A stretch of 7,860 bases of DNA from NCBI GenBank assembly GCA_902772715.1, contig CACYBT010000209.1, positions 1 to 7,860 of the forward strand, read 5' to 3'. The translations under genes were made by a program, and so were the position numbers. Under the pieces are notes generated by a model, which ran no database searches, was not told the DNA's origin, and saw only the letters and a list, made by a program, of their open reading frames with translations. This DNA comes from an uncultured Succinivibrio sp. GTDB taxonomy: Bacteria; Pseudomonadota; Gammaproteobacteria; Enterobacterales; Succinivibrionaceae. Each line of letters begins with the position of its first letter. Position 1 is the stretch's first letter. Below, in pieces: positions 6,142 to 7,860 of this stretch.

Positions 6142-6162
6142 GATTAAAGCACAAGTTTAATC
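6142..6162. repeat. inverted repeat upstream of the MFS transporter gene
   Basis: GATTAAA (6142-6148) is inverted as TTTAATC (6156-6162) around a 7-base loop. It lies about 65 bases before the transporter start, between two divergent genes, and could be an operator or a leader hairpin. The palindrome ATGATCAT lies just upstream at about 6129-6136. No regulator gene is nearby to support a specific operator. Confidence 0.3.
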
Positions 6163-6225
6163 TTGAGAGGTGAGATTATAAGCGGTAAAATTAACACGTT
6201 GACTCTATTATGATATTTGTGTTTT

Positions 6226-7641
6226 ATGACTGTTTTCAGAAAATATTTGCTCACTGGTAATCCTATTCTCTGTTTTTCGACAGTAAGCGCTATGATGTCC
6301 ATGATTTTCGGATTTAATCTAGGTGCTACGATATCTAGCAAAATAAGACTCATCAACGTTATGATGCTTGAGCTCTATGATATAGATGCTATGTTTGGCG
6401 TTTTCCTGTTAGGTTCTTTAGTAGGTGTGTTTTTAGGTGGTCGGCTTGTGAGTGAAACCGGTCGCATTTATCCAATGATTGGAGGCTTTGCTTTTGGTGT
6501 GTTAGGACAGTTGGTGTCCATGATGTCACCTAATATGAGTACTCTCCTGATTTCTGAATTTGCAGTGGGATCTTCCTTTGGGGTCTATCTTATTGCAGTA
6601 GTTTGCTATATAGCTGAAATTTCATTGCCGCAGCATCGAGGCGCGCATATCACACTTATTGCGGTATTTTTTACCCTCGGACTGTTTGTTTCGGTAAGCC
6701 AGCGCAGCAATCTTATGGATAACCGTTTATTGTGTATGGTGATAATTGCCGCCGTAAGTTTTGTCATAATTTTATACGGACTTTTGCGCATGCCTGAATC
6801 GCCTCGTTATCTCGTCCTTTCTGGTGCTAACGATAAAGCACTGCTTGAACTTATTGTATATAGAGACTCAAAATCAGCAGCCGCCCGAGAACTTGCTGCC
6901 ATCAATGAATGCTCCCTAGGTGAGGAAAAGGGGTTGTTGCTGTTTCTAAAAAGCCATATCTATCGTTCTATTATCTGGTTTTTGTTGTTGTTGAGTGCCT
7001 TGGTTCAGCTCTCGGGCATCACTGTTATGCCATATTTTTCTCTTGATTTTATTGAATCATGCGATGATATCATGCTACATGGGTTTTTCCTTACTGATGG
7101 TGATAACATTAATTTTTCGGAACTGGAACTATTGATTTTTGCCGCATTTATCGGCGCAGTAGTTACCATGTGCGTGGTAGACGGTATTGGTCGAAAAAAA
7201 CTTTTTTTAGGTGCTGTTATCTTAAATGAGCTGGTATTGTGCTGTATGTATACCGTATTTTACCTGGATTTAACATTCGTGGGTGAATTCTCTTTTGTTC
7301 TGCTCTTTTTCTTATATATCTTCAGTGCCAGCATCATCAGTATTCTGTTTCTTATCATATTAAGTGCTGAGCTTTTGACCATTAAGGGTCGTGAGTTCGG
7401 TCTTACGGTACTGTATCTTGTGAATCTTATTGCCATCTTGGTGGGAATAGAATACTTGTACGTGGCTGTACAGGAATTTGGGATCCTTATGGTCTTAAGT
7501 CTTATTCTTTTAGGCGGAGCTTTGGTCTTTAGTCTTGTCTATGTGTGGTTGCCAGAAACTTCTGGAAAGATGCTGGAGTCAATGGAAAACACAATCTTCA
7601 ATGAAAAATCTCTACTCTCTATTGATAAAATTATCCAGTAA
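6226..7641 (+). CDS. MFS transporter, sugar-porter type, substrate unknown
   Basis: This 471-residue, strongly hydrophobic protein fits 12 transmembrane helices and the major facilitator sugar-porter family (XylE/GLUT-like). Signatures in order are the loop 2-3 motif GGRLVSETGR (71-80), AEISLPQHRG (130-139), the post-TM6 motif PESPRYL (190-196), QLSGIT at the start of TM7 (261-266), the second-half motif VDGIGRKK (318-325), AELLTIKGREFG before TM11 (381-392) and C-terminal PETSGKMLE (443-451). Several positions deviate: the family QQxSGIN reads VQLSGIT, and the usual proline in the TM10-11 motif is missing. A sugar substrate is therefore uncertain, and drift from transport function is possible. 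The ATG at 6226 keeps all of TM1. A TTG three codons earlier is in frame. No Shine-Dalgarno is visible for either. It is divergent from hldE and followed by no same-strand gene. Confidence 0.9.
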   Translation: MTVFRKYLLTGNPILCFSTVSAMMSMIFGFNLGATISSKIRLINVMMLELYDIDAMFGVFLLGSLVGVFLGGRLVSETGRIYPMIGGFAFGVLGQLVSMMSPNMSTLLISEFAVGSSFGVYLIAVVCYIAEISLPQHRGAHITLIAVFFTLGLFVSVSQRSNLMDNRLLCMVIIAAVSFVIILYGLLRMPESPRYLVLSGANDKALLELIVYRDSKSAAARELAAINECSLGEEKGLLLFLKSHIYRSIIWFLLLLSALVQLSGITVMPYFSLDFIESCDDIMLHGFFLTDGDNINFSELELLIFAAFIGAVVTMCVVDGIGRKKLFLGAVILNELVLCCMYTVFYLDLTFVGEFSFVLLFFLYIFSASIISILFLIILSAELLTIKGREFGLTVLYLVNLIAILVGIEYLYVAVQEFGILMVLSLILLGGALVFSLVYVWLPETSGKMLESMENTIFNEKSLLSIDKIIQ

Positions 7642-7675
7642 AATTCTTAGTTCTTGTAAGCGTAGGAGAGCAAAT

Positions 7676-7694
7676 ATACTCTAAACCAGAGTAT
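7676..7694. repeat. perfect 7-bp inverted repeat downstream of the transporter
   Basis: ATACTCT (7676-7682) is inverted as AGAGTAT (7688-7694) around AAACC, 34 bases after the transporter stop. There is no T-run on either side, so it is at best a weak end signal for the transporter transcript. Confidence 0.35.
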
Positions 7695-7754
7695 TGTCAG
7701 AATTAAGATGATGAGGTGATTTCTTTATGCCCCATCTTTCAGACCAAATTTACT

Positions 7755-7800
7755 AAAAAAATAGCCAAGACTAGCGTAAGTATGCCTGATCTTGACTATT
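7755..7800 (-). terminator. intrinsic terminator for a minus-strand gene entering from the right
   Basis: Read on the minus strand, AATAGTCAAGA (7800-7790) pairs along all 11 positions with TCTTGGCTATT (7770-7760), with one U-G wobble. The stem runs directly into a tract of seven T (7761-7755). On the plus strand the wobble becomes a C-A mismatch and only a weak T-run follows, so the minus strand is the intended direction. Confidence 0.72.
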
Positions 7801-7826
7801 GAATTTTCAGTGCAATGTGCAAAATA

Positions 7827-7860
7827 CTAAAGATGGCTATGGAGTTCTTCTGGAATTAGG
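7827..7860 (-). CDS. 3' end of an unidentified minus-strand gene (partial at right edge)
   Basis: A frame entering from the right edge encodes LIPEELHSHL and stops at a TAG (7829-7827), 26 bases before the minus-strand terminator. Only ten residues are visible, so no function can be given. An alternative frame (PNSRRTP) stops slightly earlier at 7837. The placement relative to the terminator is the main support for a gene ending here. Confidence 0.3.
   Translation of the reverse strand, partial: LIPEELHSHL

Noticed and set aside
6199..6227. TTGACT (6199-6204) with TTTTAT (6222-6227) as a transporter promoter
   Set aside because: The -10 match is poor and would place the transcript start after the ATG, removing the start of TM1.
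6144..6356. 70-codon minus-strand frame overlapping the transporter start
   Set aside because: Its translation mirrors the transporter's first helix, with no independent start signal or recognisable domain.
6606..6791. 61-codon minus-strand frame inside the transporter gene
   Set aside because: It is antisense to well-matched MFS motifs and is a typical shadow frame.
1..7860. CRISPR array, complete insertion sequence or phage module
   Set aside because: There are no regularly spaced repeats, no transposase or integrase frame, and no terminal inverted repeats. The only long direct repeat is the tRNA-Phe pair.

Overview
The window looks like chromosomal DNA of an AT-rich gammaproteobacterium. 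SecA and the fused heptose kinase/adenylyltransferase HldE both align closely, from my memory of the families, with the Escherichia coli proteins. The tRNA-Gly(GCC) and tRNA-Phe(GAA) genes are also of gammaproteobacterial type and encode their own CCA ends. The base composition and the unusual gene order (tRNA-Gly, secA, two tRNA-Phe, an Hfq-like gene, hldE, a transporter) are unlike Enterobacterales. A Succinivibrionaceae/Aeromonadales-like host is a guess, not shown by the sequence.

Layout. The left edge holds the last codons of an unidentified plus-strand gene with a basic tail, then a tRNA-Gly gene with a consensus promoter. secA (488-3163) follows with its own promoter and no recognisable secM partner. 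The 503 bases after secA hold a long imperfect hairpin, a terminator that reads well on both strands, and traces of what may be a decayed minus-strand gene. Next is a stable-RNA promoter driving two identical tRNA-Phe genes 23 bases apart. A 143-codon gene starting with GTG (3973-4404) encodes an Hfq/Sm-fold protein with a long polar N-terminal extension and altered RNA-contact residues. It converges on hldE (minus strand, 4523-5944), with a perfect 10-bp hairpin between them. A plus-strand MFS transporter of the sugar-porter type (6226-7641) is divergent from hldE. At the right edge a strong minus-strand terminator and a short open frame show that another gene enters from the right.

How the parts relate. 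The genes are mostly single transcription units and not an operon: protein export (secA), translation (tRNAs), RNA-based regulation (Hfq-like), ADP-heptose synthesis for the LPS inner core (hldE) and solute uptake (MFS). I see no CRISPR array, complete insertion sequence, defence island or phage module. The most unusual item is the divergent Hfq-like protein. Next are the structured secA 3' region and the possible gene remnant behind it.
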